This document shows, piece after piece, positions 1 to 10,599 of a stretch of DNA of 64,000 nucleotides. Under the pieces are notes generated by a model that worked only from the letters and a program-made list of their open reading frames with translations, made no database searches and had not been told where the DNA came from. The DNA comes from Streptomyces sp. WMMC940. Lineage in GTDB: Bacteria > Actinomycetota > Actinomycetes > Streptomycetales > Streptomycetaceae. The stretch is from assembly GCF_027460265.1 (NCBI RefSeq), contig NZ_JAPZBC010000001.1, forward strand, positions 558,001-622,000. The letters run 5' to 3'. Every line of letters begins with the position of its first letter. Positions within the stretch are counted from its first letter, which is position 1. The position numbers and the translations under genes are program-made.

Positions 1-48
1 CGACGGCGACTCCTGGCACTCGGTGGATGAACGTCGCCCGACGCGGCG

Positions 49-228
49 CTAACGGTCCGGGCGGTCGCCGTGCGCCTCTTCCTGGGCCGCTTCGTTCGGC
101 GTGAGGGCATCGCCCGCCCCTCCTCGCCCCCGACCGCCGTCGGTCACGTCGGCCGCCGCCTCGCGGACCTCCCTCTCGACCTCGTCCTCCGCGGTGCGCG
201 GTTCGTCCTGCCGCTGTGTGCGCTTCAT
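49..228 (-). CDS. small acidic/basic hypothetical protein (59 aa)
   Basis: I do not recognise a family. The frame opens with ATG preceded by GAGGAGG about 9 nt upstream and closes with TAG, giving 59 residues. The protein is very hydrophilic: a Lys/Arg/Gln start, a Glu/Arg stretch (EDEVEREVREAAADV), a Gly-rich turn, then TPNEAAQEEAHGDRPDR. No signal peptide, membrane segment or cysteine is present. Codons are GC-rich at position 3 as in neighbouring genes. It lies 80 bp beyond the end of the DUF6479 gene on the same strand and may be cotranscribed with it. Probably a small cytosolic stress or stationary-phase protein, but that is a guess. Confidence 0.55.
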   Translation of the reverse strand: MKRTQRQDEPRTAEDEVEREVREAAADVTDGGRGRGGAGDALTPNEAAQEEAHGDRPDR

Positions 229-307
229 GCTCGGATGCCTCCTCGCCTCTCGACGTCATGGGATTTCATGCCTGGGCGGTGGAGCCGACGCCCCGCCGGG
301 GTCGAGG

Positions 308-673
308 TCATCCACCGAGTCCGCCGCTGCCGAAAGAGCCGCCGCCCCGGTCGTCGTTCCGGCGGCCTTCGCCGGGGTGCGTGCTGTGGGACTTGAGCTG
401 ATGCGGGTTGAGCCGGGAACCGTCGTCGGGAAAGGTCTCGCCGTCCGGGTCCCGGATCTCCTCGATGTGCGCACCTCCCGCCGGACGCCTGGGCTGCTCG
501 GACGGCAACGGCCGGCGCGGCTGCGTCCTGCGACGCCGGATGGCCCACGGGATGACCCCGATCAGGACCGCCACGACCACGACTCCTACGAGGAACGGCC
601 CGACGCCTCCCAGGGCGGGACTGCCGGCTGCTTCGACAACGAGGGAGTCCCTGCCGACGATCAGTGGATTCAT
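308..673 (-). CDS. DUF6479-like small membrane protein
   Basis: A 121-residue protein with one membrane segment near residues 18-35 (GVGPFLVGVVVVAVLIGVIPWAI) followed by Arg-rich positive residues and a long polar Gly/Asp/His tail containing EEIRDPDGETFPDDG and NPHQLKSHSTHPGEG. This layout (short N-terminus, single helix, R-x-R-R stop-transfer, then the conserved E-I-x-D-x-D-G-E-x-F motif) is what I know of the Streptomyces DUF6479 family; function is unknown. I chose the ATG at 673 because GGAGG lies immediately upstream; the open frame extends further to 766 but the extra residues are Arg-rich and not family-like. Confidence 0.75.
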   Translation of the reverse strand: MNPLIVGRDSLVVEAAGSPALGGVGPFLVGVVVVAVLIGVIPWAIRRRRTQPRRPLPSEQPRRPAGGAHIEEIRDPDGETFPDDGSRLNPHQLKSHSTHPGEGRRNDDRGGGSFGSGGLGG

Positions 674-1132
674 GTCCTCCGCCTTCCGCTGGTCCGCCGG
701 CGAGCACCGCCCGCTGCGGCCGCACGTACCCCACAAGGGGGACGACGCCCGGCGGCCGGCCCGCACCGGCCTTCTGGAATCCGCCTGCCCCGCACGTCAT
801 CCGGCACACACGCGGCCTTGTCCGCGGCATCTGTGATGCCTGCGTGGCACCCGGTTCGAAGGACGTGGCCCGGGCCGGTACGACCGCGGCGGCGGCCTTC
901 ATCGACTGGACGAGGGTGTTGCGCCCACGACGGGGCCCTCGCACTGCCCGCAGCGCCGAGCGCCCTACGGCCGCCGGTTCCCATCGCAGCCGACGCGAGA
1001 ACGGCACGTGTACGGGGTGCCGGAGGGGGCACGCGCCAGTCGGAGAGCCGGTTGGTGCGGGCATGGGTGCGCACGCACGCCCACACGGAACGACGCAGGT
1101 GTCCACAGCACGAAACAGGTGAAGGGGGACGC
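674..1132. other. intergenic region, no gene seen
   Basis: About 460 bp between two divergently oriented small membrane protein genes. Open frames cross it on both strands but none has a ribosome binding site, a recognisable protein or consistent codon bias. It presumably holds the two outward promoters; I could not single out convincing -35/-10 boxes. Confidence 0.5.
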
Positions 1133-1444
1133 ATGAACAAGATGAAGCTGAAGCGGAAGGGCAAGGTCCCGCTCGTCTACAAGCCGGTCGGCTTCGCCCT
1201 GGGCTGGGGCGGCGGCGCGCTCGCCGGACTGGCCTTCCAGAAGGCGTGGAAGGCGTTGCGCCACGAGGACGACGCGCCCGACGCCCTGGACCCCGACCGG
1301 AAGTGGGGCGAGATCCTGCTCGCGGCGGCCGTACAGGGTGCGATCTTCGCCGTCGTGCGCAGCGTGGTCGACCGGTCCGGCGCCAAGGCCGTGCACCGCG
1401 CGACCGGCGTCTGGCCCAGCGGCGACAGGACCGGCAGGGACTGA
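1133..1444 (+). CDS. DUF4235 membrane protein
   Basis: 103 residues starting at ATG 1133 with GAAGGGGGACGC upstream. After a Lys-rich N-terminus come a first hydrophobic glycine-rich helix (VGFALGWGGGALAGLAFQKAW), a loop with D-A-L-D-P-D-R-K-W-G-E-I, and a second helix (ILLAAAVQGAIFAVVRSVVDR), ending in a K-A-V-H-R-A-T-G-V-W-P region. This two-helix pattern and the closing A-x-x-x-x-T-G-x-W-P motif match DUF4235, small integral membrane proteins common in actinobacteria and of unknown function. It stands alone on the plus strand. Confidence 0.85.
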   Translation: MNKMKLKRKGKVPLVYKPVGFALGWGGGALAGLAFQKAWKALRHEDDAPDALDPDRKWGEILLAAAVQGAIFAVVRSVVDRSGAKAVHRATGVWPSGDRTGRD

Positions 1445-1764
1445 GGGCCTGCGGATCGCCCTGGCAGGGTGGGAGTGGCTTCGGTGCGGTTCCCGCCCGG
1501 GTCTCCTGCCACCCGGCCGGGACCGGCCTCGCTGACACGCACTCCCTCGCACGGGCGACACTCATTCCCCTCGCACGCGGAGGACGGTCCCCGGCCACGG
1601 CTCGGACGCCGGCCGCGTGGGCGGCGGTGACCGCCGGCGTGCGGCGAGGGCCCGCGATGGGTGCGACGGGAAGGTCCCGTACAGGGGTGCGGGTGATGCG
1701 CTCCGCCTCCTCCAGTACCACCCCCGAGGGCGCCCGGCCCCGGCCCCGGCTCCAGCACGCCGGG
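1445..1764. other. intergenic region between convergent genes
   Basis: About 320 bp between the DUF4235 gene and the end of the phosphatase gene on the other strand. I see no gene here and no strong terminator hairpin. Confidence 0.4.
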
Positions 1765-4359
1765 TCAGAGCACCCGGACGCCGATGAGGCAGGTGTCGTC
1801 GTCGGTGTCGGACTTGCTGTGGGTGAGCAGATGGTCCAGTCGCCGTTCCAGGGTCGCGGACGCGGTCTGGGCGGTGCCGAGCAGTTGGGTCAGGGAGTCG
1901 TGGACGGAGGTGTCCCGGCGCTCGACGAGGCCGTCGGTGTACATCAGCAGGGTGTCGCCCGGCTCCAGTTGGACGTCGGACTCCTCGTACTGCGCATCGC
2001 CGAGGGCACCCAGGAGCAGGCCGCCGGGCATCGGAAGGGTGGTCGCGTCGGCACCGCGTACGAGGACCGGGGGCAGATGCCCTGCCCTGGCCCAGCGCAG
2101 CATGCGGGTCTCGGGGTCGTACAGGCCGCAGACCGCGGTGGCGGTGACGTGCTCGGTCAGATGGTGCGCCACGATGTTCAGCCAGGACAGCAGTTGGGCC
2201 GGGCCGGCGCCGGTGACCGCGAGGCCGCGTACGGCGTTGCGGAGCACGACCATGCCGGTGGCCGCCTCGATGCCGTGACCGGCGACGTCGCCCACGCACA
2301 GCAGGATGCGCTTGGACGGCAGCACGACCGCGTCGTACCAGTCGCCGCCGACCAGGGACTCCGATTCGGCGGGCCGGTAGCGGACGGCGACCTCGAGGCC
2401 GGGGGCGTCGAGCGGCGCACGGCGTGGCGGCATGATGGCGTGCTGGAGCTGCAGCGCGAGCCTGTTGCGCTCGGCCGACTCCTTCTCGGTGTGCTCCAGT
2501 TGGTCGCGGGTGGCGGCCAGCGCGACCTCGGTCCAGTGCTGCGAGGAGATGTCCTGGTAGGCCCCGCGCACGGCGATGAGGCGGTTCTCCGCGTCGAGGA
2601 CGGGTTCGGCGATGACCCGGATGTGCCGGGTGACGCCGTCCGGGCGCCGCAGGCGGAACGCCGTCGAGGCGGGCCGCCGGTGGTGCAGCACGGCTTGGAG
2701 GAATCGGCCGATGGTGACCGCGTCGTCGGGGTGCGCGTGGGCGGAGAGATCCTCCAGGTGGACGGGGCTGTCGGTGACGGCGCGGCCGTACAGGGCGAAC
2801 AGCTGCCCGTTCCAGGTGACTTCGCCGCTGACCAGGTTCTCCTCGAATCCCCCTATGCGCCCGAGGCGCTGGGCGTGCTGGAGCAGACTGGCCAGGCGTG
2901 CGGTCTCGTCCTCGATGCGCCAGATGAGCAGCACGGCGTGGCCGTGCCGGCTGATGCTGAGGTCGGCGACGGTGTCGAGCGGCACCTGGTCGACGAGCGC
3001 GGTGAGGGTCATCCGCCGGGCCCGGAACGGTTCGCCTGTCGCGTAGACGCGTTCGACCTTGTCGAAGAGGTCGCTGTCCGCCGCGGCCATGGGGTACGCC
3101 TCGAGCAGCAGGGCGCCGCTGACGGCACTGCGGGGCCGGCCCGCCGGGTCGAGGAAGCGGCTGTTGGCGTGGCGGACGCGGAAGTCGGTGAGATGGCCGT
3201 GGGCGTCGAGGTGCGGGGTGAGGACGAGCGCCGGGTCGTGCAGCCCTTCGGACAGCTCCACGAGCTCGGCCACGCCGGCGGACTCCCGCGGTGCCTGGAG
3301 ACCCGCGCCGACGGGCGCGCTCTCCAGGGTGTGGGCGCACAGTTCGGCCAGCGCGTCCAACTGGCGCTCGACGGCGGGCGCCCGGTCGGGGAGCGGTTGC
3401 GGCCAGCAGATCTCCAGAACTCCGTGGATCCTGCCGCCGGTTCCGGCGGGGAGGGCGATCCGGCCGCCCTGCGCGGTCCTGCCGTGGCCGATGGACGGCA
3501 CGCCGGCCTCGGCGAGGCAGGGAATGTGCACCGGGCGCCGGTCGCCGAGCGCCTGGCGGGCGACGGTGGCCACGCCGGGCGGCACGTAGCGCCAGCGTGC
3601 CGCCTCGTCCGTGCTGAAGCCTGCGTGGCCGCTGAGCGAGAGGGAGCCGTCCACCCCCGCGGTCCACACGGCGACGGCCGTCGCCCCCAGCGGGCCGAGG
3701 GCGTGCTCGAGCAACGACTCGGCGACCGCCTGGGTGTCGCCCGAGGCCAACGCGGCGCTCTCGGCCGTGCGCAGCCGGACGGCGACGGACCGGCCCGGTC
3801 CCTCTCGGTCCGGGTGGCCATGGGTGCGACGGACGAACTCGCCCGCGATGTCCGCGACTTCGTCACGGGCGGCCTGGTTGATGATGTCCGCGGCGAGTTC
3901 GAGCTGCGAGAGGCCCGCCTGGTCGGCGAGTTCGGCCAGTTGGGCAGCCGCCTGGGCGGGCCCGCAGCTGAGGCGTTCGATCAGAACGCCCTTGGCGAGC
4001 TCGACGAGGGCCCGCCCGTCGGCGGCCGCGTGCGCGGCTCGGACCTCCTTGCGGAGCCGTTCCACGGTGGCCGCGAGGCGGCCGACGCTGGAGGTGCGGT
4101 CCCGCACCTCCTCCGGCCCGGTGGGGTCGTGGGGTGTACCGGGCGTGCCCGTCGCGGCCGCGCCCCGCGGCCCGGTGGCGGCGCTCGGCGCGCCCGTCGC
4201 CGCGGGCAGCGGGCTCGCTCCCGCTTCCGTCCCGTGCGCCGGGTCCGGCCCCGGCCAGGCACCGGACCGCCCCTCTGAGCCGGGTGCCGGAACGGCCCCG
4301 GGAGCGAGCAGCGCGTCGTCACCGGGTGGTGCGTTCCCGGCGGGCTCGGTTCGGCTCAT
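1765..4359 (-). CDS. ANTAR-GAF-PAS-SpoIIE protein serine phosphatase
   Basis: An 864-residue multidomain phosphatase of the SpoIIE/RsbU group, expected to dephosphorylate a phospho-STAS antagonist. After an 80-residue Ala/Pro/Gly linker, residues about 97-165 form an ANTAR-like helical domain (K-G-V-L-I-E-R, then A-A-D-I-I). A GAF-like region spans about 205-350. One or two PAS domains follow to about 620 (F-E-E-N-L-V-S-G-E-V-T-W-N; R-G-A-Y-Q-D-I-S). The PP2C domain fills the last 210 residues, with metal-site motifs GGDWYDA and GDVAGHGIEAA and the late LMYTDGLVERR and DTCLIGVRVL. I chose ATG 4359 over the open frame at 4416 because GAGGAG precedes it. It is 84 bp beyond the end of the hybrid kinase gene, so the two may share a transcript. 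An ANTAR domain normally binds RNA in antiterminators; here it is an N-terminal module of a phosphatase. Confidence 0.88.
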   Translation of the reverse strand: MSRTEPAGNAPPGDDALLAPGAVPAPGSEGRSGAWPGPDPAHGTEAGASPLPAATGAPSAATGPRGAAATGTPGTPHDPTGPEEVRDRTSSVGRLAATVERLRKEVRAAHAAADGRALVELAKGVLIERLSCGPAQAAAQLAELADQAGLSQLELAADIINQAARDEVADIAGEFVRRTHGHPDREGPGRSVAVRLRTAESAALASGDTQAVAESLLEHALGPLGATAVAVWTAGVDGSLSLSGHAGFSTDEAARWRYVPPGVATVARQALGDRRPVHIPCLAEAGVPSIGHGRTAQGGRIALPAGTGGRIHGVLEICWPQPLPDRAPAVERQLDALAELCAHTLESAPVGAGLQAPRESAGVAELVELSEGLHDPALVLTPHLDAHGHLTDFRVRHANSRFLDPAGRPRSAVSGALLLEAYPMAAADSDLFDKVERVYATGEPFRARRMTLTALVDQVPLDTVADLSISRHGHAVLLIWRIEDETARLASLLQHAQRLGRIGGFEENLVSGEVTWNGQLFALYGRAVTDSPVHLEDLSAHAHPDDAVTIGRFLQAVLHHRRPASTAFRLRRPDGVTRHIRVIAEPVLDAENRLIAVRGAYQDISSQHWTEVALAATRDQLEHTEKESAERNRLALQLQHAIMPPRRAPLDAPGLEVAVRYRPAESESLVGGDWYDAVVLPSKRILLCVGDVAGHGIEAATGMVVLRNAVRGLAVTGAGPAQLLSWLNIVAHHLTEHVTATAVCGLYDPETRMLRWARAGHLPPVLVRGADATTLPMPGGLLLGALGDAQYEESDVQLEPGDTLLMYTDGLVERRDTSVHDSLTQLLGTAQTASATLERRLDHLLTHSKSDTDDDTCLIGVRVL

Positions 4360-4443
4360 GGCGCTGCGGACTCCTCGGGGTGAGGGTGAAGAGGGAGGCC
4401 GTGCGTGCTCCGGCACGGGTCGTTCGCCGCGGCGCGGCGTGTG

Positions 4444-7400
4444 TCACGGGGCACTGAGCCACCTGCGGAGACAGGCCACGAGGTCGTCGGCGTTCACGGG
4501 CTTGGTGACGTAGTCGCTGGCCCCCGCGGCGAGGCTCTTCTCCCGGTCTCCGGGCATCGCCTTCGCCGTGACCGTGATGATCGGCAACGCCGTGTGCTCG
4601 GGCATCCGGCGGATCTTGGACGTGGCCGCGTAGCCGTCCATCTCCGGCATCATCACGTCCATCAGGATCAGGTCGATCTCGGGGTGCTCGGCCAGCTTGT
4701 CGATGCCCTGCCGGCCGTTCTCGGCGTGGAGCACCCGGATGCCGTGCAGTTCGAGGATGCCGCTGAGCGCGTACAGGTTGCGGGCGTCGTCGTCGACGAC
4801 GAGGACCGTACGGCCCTGGAGCCCTCCGGCGGCACTCGACGGCTGCTGGTGGCTCTCCTCCACCCTCACCAGCGGTACGACGTCCCCGGGCTGCTCGGCC
4901 GAGAGGTACAGGGCGATGCGCTCGCGGAGTTCGTCCAGGCTGGACAGCAGCTCCAGCGGCCGCTCGTGGACGCGGGACTGGAGCGCGCGCTCGTCCGCCG
5001 CGTCCAGCCGGCGGTTGTTGTGGGCGAGTACGGGTACGGTCCGCAGCGCGGCGTCCCCGTCCATGGCGTCGAGGAAGCGCAGCGCCTGCCCGTCGGCCGT
5101 GTCGAGTTGGAGGACCACGCAGTGGAACGGGTCGGTGGCGAGGGCCGCGGCCGCCTCCTCAGGCCCGACCGAGGCGACGACCTCGAAGTCGTCGCGGTCG
5201 GGCAGATCGCCGCCGGCGAGTTCGCCGACCGCGCTCTCGGCCACGAGCGACAGCAGACCGCGGGGACGCTCCTCGATCACCAGCAGCCGCCGGGGCTGCC
5301 GGGCTCGGGCGGCGCCGAGGACCCCGGCGGGCCGCTCACCGTCCGCGGCCTCCGCGGCTTCCTCGGTCCTGGCCGGGGGACGGGCCGGGTCGTCGGTCCG
5401 GCCCTGGAAGTCGGTCCGTGCGACCGGGAGGTAGAGGGTGAAGGTGCTGCCCCGGCCGAGCGTGCTCTCGGCGGTCACGGCGCCGCCGAGCAGATGCGCG
5501 ATCTCACGGCTGATGGACAGTCCCAGGCCCGTGCCGCCGTACTTGCGGCTGGTCGTGCCGTCCGCCTGCTGGAATGCCCCGAAGATGACCTCCAGTTGCT
5601 GCTCGGCGATGCCGATGCCGGTGTCCTTGACGCGGAAGGCCACCACGGCGCCGCCGCGGTGGACGGAGTCGGGCAGCTCGCCGTCGGACGCCGGTTCGAT
5701 GCGCAGTTCCACGCTGCCGCGCTCGGTGAACTTCACCGCGTTGGAGATGAGGTTGCGCAGCACCTGGCGGAGCCGGGAGTCGTCGGTCACCAGATCGGCC
5801 GGGACGCCGGGCGCGGTGGAGATGGTGAAGTCGAGACTCTTCTGCGTCGTGACCGGCCGGAACGTCGCCTCTACGTAGTCGAGCAGCGGACGCAGCGCGA
5901 TGCGCTCCGGATTGAGGTCCATCTTGCCCGCCTCGACCTTGGACAGGTCGAGGATGTCGTTGATGAGCTGGAGCAGGTCGGATCCGGCGGAGTGGATGAT
6001 GCCGGCGTACTCGACCTGCTTCGGGGTGAGATTGCGGGTCGGGTTCTGGGCCAGCAACTGGGCGAGGATCAGCAGGCTGTTGAGCGGGGTGCGCAGCTCG
6101 TGGCTCATGTTGGCCAGGAACTCCGACTTGTACCGGGACGCGAGCGCCAGCTGCTGGGCGCGGTCCTCGAGTTCCTGGCGTGCCTGCTCGATCTCGAGGT
6201 TCTTGCCCTCGATGGCGCTGTTGCGGTCCGCCAGCAGGGCGGCCTTCTCCTCCAGTTCGGCGTTGGACCGCTGCAGTTCCTCCTGCTGGACCTGCAGTTC
6301 CTCGGAGCGGGACTGAAGCTCGGTGGCCAGGCGCTGCGACTCGCCGAGGAGTTCGTCGGTGCGGGCGTCGGCCACGATGGTGTTGACGTTGACGCCGATC
6401 ATCTCCATGAGCTGGCCGAGGAAGTCCCGGTGGACCGGCGTGAACGGCGTGAACGAGGCCAGTTCGATGACGCCGAGGACCTGTTCCTCGACGACGACGG
6501 GCAGCACGATCAGGCTTCCCGGCGTCGTACGGCCGAGCCCGGAGGAGATGACGTAGTCGCCCGGCACGTTGTCGGCGGCGATCGTACGGCGGCTGAGGGC
6601 GGCCTGGCCGACCAGGGACTCGCCCAGCTTGAAACGGTCCTGGCCCGGCGTGCCTGCGGGGCGGCCGTACGAACCGACGAGCCGGAGTTCGGTGTCGTCC
6701 TGGCTCTCCTCGGCGAGGTAGAACGCGCCGTACTGGGCGGACACGAGCGGGGTCAGCTCGTCCATGACCAGCTCGGCCACCACCGCCAGATCGCGATGGC
6801 CCTGCATCAGCCCGGAGATCCGGGCGAGGTTGGTCTTGAGCCAGTCCTGTTCCTGGTTGGCGCTGGTGGTGGCGCGCAGGGACTCCACCATCGCGTTGAT
6901 GTTGTCCTTGAGTTCGGAGACCTCACCCGAGGCGTCCACGGTGATGGAGCGGGTCAGGTCGCCCTCGGCGACGGCGCTGGTGACCTCGGCGATGGCGCGG
7001 ACCTGGCGGGTGAGGTTCCCGGCCAGCTCGTTCACGTTCTCCGTGAGCCGCTTCCAGGTGCCGGAGACGCCCTCGACCTCGGCCTGGCCGCCCAGCCGCC
7101 CCTCGCTGCCGACCTCACGGGCGACCCGGGTGACCTCGGCGGCGAACGACGACAGCTGGTCGACCATCGTGTTGATGGTCGTCTTCAGTTCCAGGATCTC
7201 GCCCCGCGCGTCCACGTCGATCTTCTTCGACAGATCGCCGTTGGCGACGGCCGTGGTGACCTGCGCGATGTTGCGCACCTGGTTGGTCAGGTTGGTCGCC
7301 ATGGAGTTGACGTGGTCGGTGAGGTCCTTCCAGGTGCCGGCGACGTTCGGCACCCGGGCCTGGCCGCCGAGCCGGCCCTCGGTGCCCACCTCGCGGGCGA

Positions 7401-8739
7401 CGCGGGTGACCTCGTCGGCGAACGCGGAGAGCGTGTCCACCATGGTGTTGATCACTTCGGCCAGCGCGGCGACCTCGCCCTTGGCCTCGACCGTGATCTT
7501 CCGGGACAGGTCGCCACGGGCCACGGCGGTGGCCACCTGGGCGATGGAACGGACCTGCCCGGTCAGGTTGGAGGCCATGACGTTGACGTTGTCGGTGAGG
7601 TCCTTCCAGGTACCGGAGGCACCGCGGACCGTCGCCTGGCCGCCGAGGTTGCCCTCGGTGCCCACCTCACGGGCGACGCGGGTGACCTCGTCGGCGAAGG
7701 AGGACAGCTGGTCGACCATCGTGTTGATGGTCTCCTTCAACTCCAGGATCTCCCCCCGCGCGTCCACGCGGATCTTCTGGGTGAGGTCGCCCTGGGCGAC
7801 GGCCGTGGTGACCTGGGCGATCGAGCGGACCTGGGCGGTGAGGTTGTCGCCCATCACGTTCACCGACTCGGTGAGGTCCTTCCACGTGCCGGAGACGCCC
7901 TTGACGTCGGCCTGTCCACCCAGCCGGCCCTCGGTGCCCACCTCGCGGGCGACGCGCGTCACTTCGGCGGCGAAGGAGGACAGCTGGTCGACCATCGTGT
8001 TGATGGTCTCCTTCAACTCCAGGATCTCCCCCCGCGCGTCCACATCGATCTTCTGCGACAGATCGCCGCGCGCCACCGCCGTCGCGACCTGGGCGATCGA
8101 GCGGACCTGGGCGGTGAGGTTGCCCGCCATGAAGTTGACGGAGTCGGTCAGGTCCCGCCAGGTGCCGGAGACGCCCTTGACGTCGGCCTGTCCGCCCAGC
8201 CGGCCCTCGGTGCCCACCTCGCGGGCGACGCGGGTGACCTCGTCGGCGAACGCGGAGAGCTGGTCGACCATCGTGTTGATGGTCTCCTTCAACTCCAGGA
8301 TCTCCCCCCGCGCGTCCACATCGATCTTCTGCGACAGATCGCCGCGCGCCACGGCCGTCGCGACCTGGGCGATGTCCCGCACCTGCGTGGTGAGGTTGCC
8401 CGCCATCGCGTTCACCGAGTCGGTCAGGTCGGCCCACGTTCCCGACACACCGGGGACCTCGGCCTGGCCCCCGAGTGTCCCTTCGGTGCCGACCTCGCGG
8501 GCGACCCGGGTCACCTCGGAGGTGAACAGCGAGAGTTGGTCGACCATACCGTTGAACACACCGGCGATCTCGCCGAGCAGGCCGTCGGCGTCGTCCGGCA
8601 GCCGGGTGCCGAAGTCGCCGTCCCGTACGGCCGTGAGCCCGGCCAGCAGCTGCCGCAGCTCGGGCTCTCCCACGGCGCCCCCGTCGCGCGACCCCGCGCG
8701 CCGCACCGGACGCGTCTTCCCCACCGTCGTCTCAGCCAT
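4444..8739 (-). CDS. poly-HAMP hybrid sensor histidine kinase/response regulator
   Basis: A 1431-residue soluble hybrid kinase. Residues 30-76 resemble a half HAMP, followed by six tandem HAMP-type units of 92 residues (about 77-622). A GAF domain covers about 640-790 and a Gln/Glu-rich coiled coil about 795-868. The phosphoacceptor helix has His-880 ([10 protein letters not shown]). The ATPase domain has an N box at Asn-1000 and the motifs DTGIGIA and [11 protein letters not shown] degenerate receiver lies around 1150-1285, where the phosphorylatable Asp context is not evident. A canonical C-terminal receiver has DDD and the acceptor Asp-1361 ([13 protein letters not shown]) with Lys in TKPVN. 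No membrane helix or signal peptide is visible, so the signal is probably cytosolic. The ATG at 8739 was chosen because GAGGG lies just upstream; the frame is open to 9045 but that part is Arg/Pro-rich. The gene is followed by the SpoIIE phosphatase on the same strand. Confidence 0.92.
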   Translation of the reverse strand: MAETTVGKTRPVRRAGSRDGGAVGEPELRQLLAGLTAVRDGDFGTRLPDDADGLLGEIAGVFNGMVDQLSLFTSEVTRVAREVGTEGTLGGQAEVPGVSGTWADLTDSVNAMAGNLTTQVRDIAQVATAVARGDLSQKIDVDARGEILELKETINTMVDQLSAFADEVTRVAREVGTEGRLGGQADVKGVSGTWRDLTDSVNFMAGNLTAQVRSIAQVATAVARGDLSQKIDVDARGEILELKETINTMVDQLSSFAAEVTRVAREVGTEGRLGGQADVKGVSGTWKDLTESVNVMGDNLTAQVRSIAQVTTAVAQGDLTQKIRVDARGEILELKETINTMVDQLSSFADEVTRVAREVGTEGNLGGQATVRGASGTWKDLTDNVNVMASNLTGQVRSIAQVATAVARGDLSRKITVEAKGEVAALAEVINTMVDTLSAFADEVTRVAREVGTEGRLGGQARVPNVAGTWKDLTDHVNSMATNLTNQVRNIAQVTTAVANGDLSKKIDVDARGEILELKTTINTMVDQLSSFAAEVTRVAREVGSEGRLGGQAEVEGVSGTWKRLTENVNELAGNLTRQVRAIAEVTSAVAEGDLTRSITVDASGEVSELKDNINAMVESLRATTSANQEQDWLKTNLARISGLMQGHRDLAVVAELVMDELTPLVSAQYGAFYLAEESQDDTELRLVGSYGRPAGTPGQDRFKLGESLVGQAALSRRTIAADNVPGDYVISSGLGRTTPGSLIVLPVVVEEQVLGVIELASFTPFTPVHRDFLGQLMEMIGVNVNTIVADARTDELLGESQRLATELQSRSEELQVQQEELQRSNAELEEKAALLADRNSAIEGKNLEIEQARQELEDRAQQLALASRYKSEFLANMSHELRTPLNSLLILAQLLAQNPTRNLTPKQVEYAGIIHSAGSDLLQLINDILDLSKVEAGKMDLNPERIALRPLLDYVEATFRPVTTQKSLDFTISTAPGVPADLVTDDSRLRQVLRNLISNAVKFTERGSVELRIEPASDGELPDSVHRGGAVVAFRVKDTGIGIAEQQLEVIFGAFQQADGTTSRKYGGTGLGLSISREIAHLLGGAVTAESTLGRGSTFTLYLPVARTDFQGRTDDPARPPARTEEAAEAADGERPAGVLGAARARQPRRLLVIEERPRGLLSLVAESAVGELAGGDLPDRDDFEVVASVGPEEAAAALATDPFHCVVLQLDTADGQALRFLDAMDGDAALRTVPVLAHNNRRLDAADERALQSRVHERPLELLSSLDELRERIALYLSAEQPGDVVPLVRVEESHQQPSSAAGGLQGRTVLVVDDDARNLYALSGILELHGIRVLHAENGRQGIDKLAEHPEIDLILMDVMMPEMDGYAATSKIRRMPEHTALPIITVTAKAMPGDREKSLAAGASDYVTKPVNADDLVACLRRWLSAP
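6873..8511 (-). repeat. six tandem 276-bp repeats encoding HAMP units
   Basis: Within the hybrid kinase gene the unit beginning [11 protein letters not shown] and ending near the next T-R-V is repeated six times with a constant length of 92 codons; the sixth copy is the most diverged. Long stretches are identical at DNA level, for example the run of about 90 bp starting near 7988 recurs near 8263, so the array is prone to unit gain or loss by recombination. Confidence 0.9.
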
Positions 8740-9078
8740 GACCACCCTCGTTAGCCTGACCCGTCTCCGCCCGCCGACGACGGGTGGAGCGCTGCGGCCC
8801 TCCGGCGGAAGGCCCACCCCCGTACCCCGTCGCACGACCGGTCCGGAAACCGTTGTCGTGCGACAAAATACGAGGCAGCGTACCGTGCCGCGGTCCTGGG
8901 TGTGCACAGCGCCCGTCGTATCGGACGGGCGTCGAGCGGCGGCGGACCGGGGCGTGCCGGGCGGGCCGGGACGTCCTCCGGCGCCGCGGCGGACCGGGAT
9001 TCGCGGGCCCCCGAGGACGTCGTCCGGCGCTGCGGCAACCCGCACGGGCGGGAGGGGCCGCGGCCCCTCCGAGCGTCG
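8740..9078. promoter_or_regulatory. upstream region of the hybrid kinase, with palindrome TTGTCGTGCGACAA
   Basis: About 340 bp between the kinase gene and the end of the next upstream minus-strand gene. At 8853-8866 it holds an inverted repeat with 6-bp arms TTGTCG/CGACAA and a TG centre. On the minus strand this is directly downstream of an A/T-rich TATTTT that could serve as a -10 box, so the palindrome may be an operator for the kinase gene. No protein-coding gene is seen. Confidence 0.35.
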
Positions 9079-10314
9079 TCAGGCTTCCGCCCGGTGGACC
9101 GGCGTCGTGTGCGCGTGACCGGCAGTGTGGCGGTTGCCGTGCCATTCGCAGATCAGGACGGTGGCGTCGTCCTTGAGATTGCCGTGGTGGTGGTCGAGGA
9201 CCGCGTGAATGAGCCGCCGCAGGGTCTCCGGCACGGGCAGTCCGTCCGCCTGACGCCTGATGACGAAGTCGACGAATCGGCCGAGTCCGAACTCCTCGCC
9301 GTCGGCATCGCGGGCTTCGGTGATGCCGTCCGTGTACAGCACGATCCGGTCACCGGGCTGCAACTGCTCACGGCACACCGTGAGCGGCATGCCCAGTTCG
9401 GTGCCCAGCGGGTGGCACGGCGGGCATTCCAGGTGTGTGACCCAGCGGCCGTCGCGGATGAGCACCGGTGGCAGATGACCGCAGGTGACCCACGCCAGAC
9501 GGCCGGTGACCAGATCGAGGTCGGCCAGGAGGACCGTGGTGTAGCAGGTGTGGCTGAACTGCTGGACCAGCAGCTGCTCGACCGCCTGGCACACGTCCGC
9601 CAGAGAGGCTCCGTGACGGCGCTGGTTGCGGCACACGGCCATCGCCAGGTTCGCGGTCAGGCCTGCCGCCGTGTCGTGCCCCATGGCGTCGAAGACCGCG
9701 AGGTGGGCCACGTCGGCGGCCAGGGCGTAGTCGAACGCGTCCCCGGCGGTCTCGTACGCCGGCTCCATCTGCGCGGCGATGGTGACCGTGCCGTTGGCGA
9801 AGGTCCGGGGCGGCATCAGGGTCCACTGCATCTCGGCGGAGACCGTCATGGGACGCACCCGGGTCAGACGGGCGAAGGAATCGCTGTTGGCTCGTTTGGA
9901 CACCAGCAGCAGACCCACCACCGACGCCAGCGCCTCCATCGCCTCGGCGGCGCCGCTCCCGTCCGGCCGGGCGTCGACGCGCAGCACCCCCAGACGCTCG
10001 GTGCCGTCCAGAACCGGCAGCCAGTACTGCTCCCGGTCCCCGATCGTGGTGGACAGCGTGTGGGCGGTCATGAACGCCCTGCCCGCCATGGTGGCGTCGA
10101 TGCGCAGCTCCTGACCGCCCAGGCCGGCGTCGATGCCGCGCCCGGTGACCTCTCGCAGGTAGTCCTGCTGCAGATCGGCGACGAAGACACGGACGTCGCC
10201 CAGGCCGGCGTGCCGGGCGCTCTCGGCCACCAGGGCCGGCAGCCGCTCGAAGGTGGCCAGGTGGGAGGACTTGAGCAACCCGCTCAGCATGCGGCTGGTG
10301 TCGTGCGTCGCCAT
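9079..10314 (-). CDS. GAF-SpoIIE PP2C-type protein phosphatase
   Basis: A 411-residue phosphatase starting at ATG 10314. The N-terminal half (about 20-150) is a GAF-like sensor domain ([43 protein letters not shown]). The C-terminal half is a SpoIIE/PP2C domain with [12 protein letters not shown] replacing the usual GGDWYD and [43 protein letters not shown] and [11 protein letters not shown]. The Asp residues that bind the two metal ions are kept although the surrounding glycine motif is altered; this variant subfamily is common in Streptomyces. It presumably acts on phosphorylated STAS proteins such as the one encoded at 11064. The gene ends 340 bp before the hybrid kinase on the same strand. 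Confidence 0.85.
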   Translation of the reverse strand: MATHDTSRMLSGLLKSSHLATFERLPALVAESARHAGLGDVRVFVADLQQDYLREVTGRGIDAGLGGQELRIDATMAGRAFMTAHTLSTTIGDREQYWLPVLDGTERLGVLRVDARPDGSGAAEAMEALASVVGLLLVSKRANSDSFARLTRVRPMTVSAEMQWTLMPPRTFANGTVTIAAQMEPAYETAGDAFDYALAADVAHLAVFDAMGHDTAAGLTANLAMAVCRNQRRHGASLADVCQAVEQLLVQQFSHTCYTTVLLADLDLVTGRLAWVTCGHLPPVLIRDGRWVTHLECPPCHPLGTELGMPLTVCREQLQPGDRIVLYTDGITEARDADGEEFGLGRFVDFVIRRQADGLPVPETLRRLIHAVLDHHHGNLKDDATVLICEWHGNRHTAGHAHTTPVHRAEA

Positions 10315-10599
10315 GACGGGCCCATCGGGAGAAGAAGGCCCGCGTCCGCCCGTCGACCTGGACGAACGTGAGGGCCGCAGTCCTGCTGCGCGGCAGACGA
10401 TAAGCGAGATACCCGCCTGCGTCTTCAGCCTACGCTTCGCCGCGGGACGGGCACCGGCCTGCCGTCCGGAGGTTCGGAACGGGCCCTGGGCCGTCCGCAG
10501 GGTCGCGGGCAGCCGCCGTGCCGCGGCCGGAGCGCATGCCGCGCATCCCCGACGCCTCGAGCCCGCGCCCCGACCCGAGCCGCACTCGGTCCACGAGGG

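Noticed and set aside
1246..4278. A plus-strand open frame of 1010 codons opposite the ANTAR-SpoIIE phosphatase
   Set aside because: No recognisable domain; the phosphatase on the other strand is certain.
4405..8754. A plus-strand open frame of 1449 codons opposite the hybrid kinase
   Set aside because: It mirrors the HAMP repeats of the real gene on the minus strand, has no family motifs and arises because high GC removes stops in the complementary frame.
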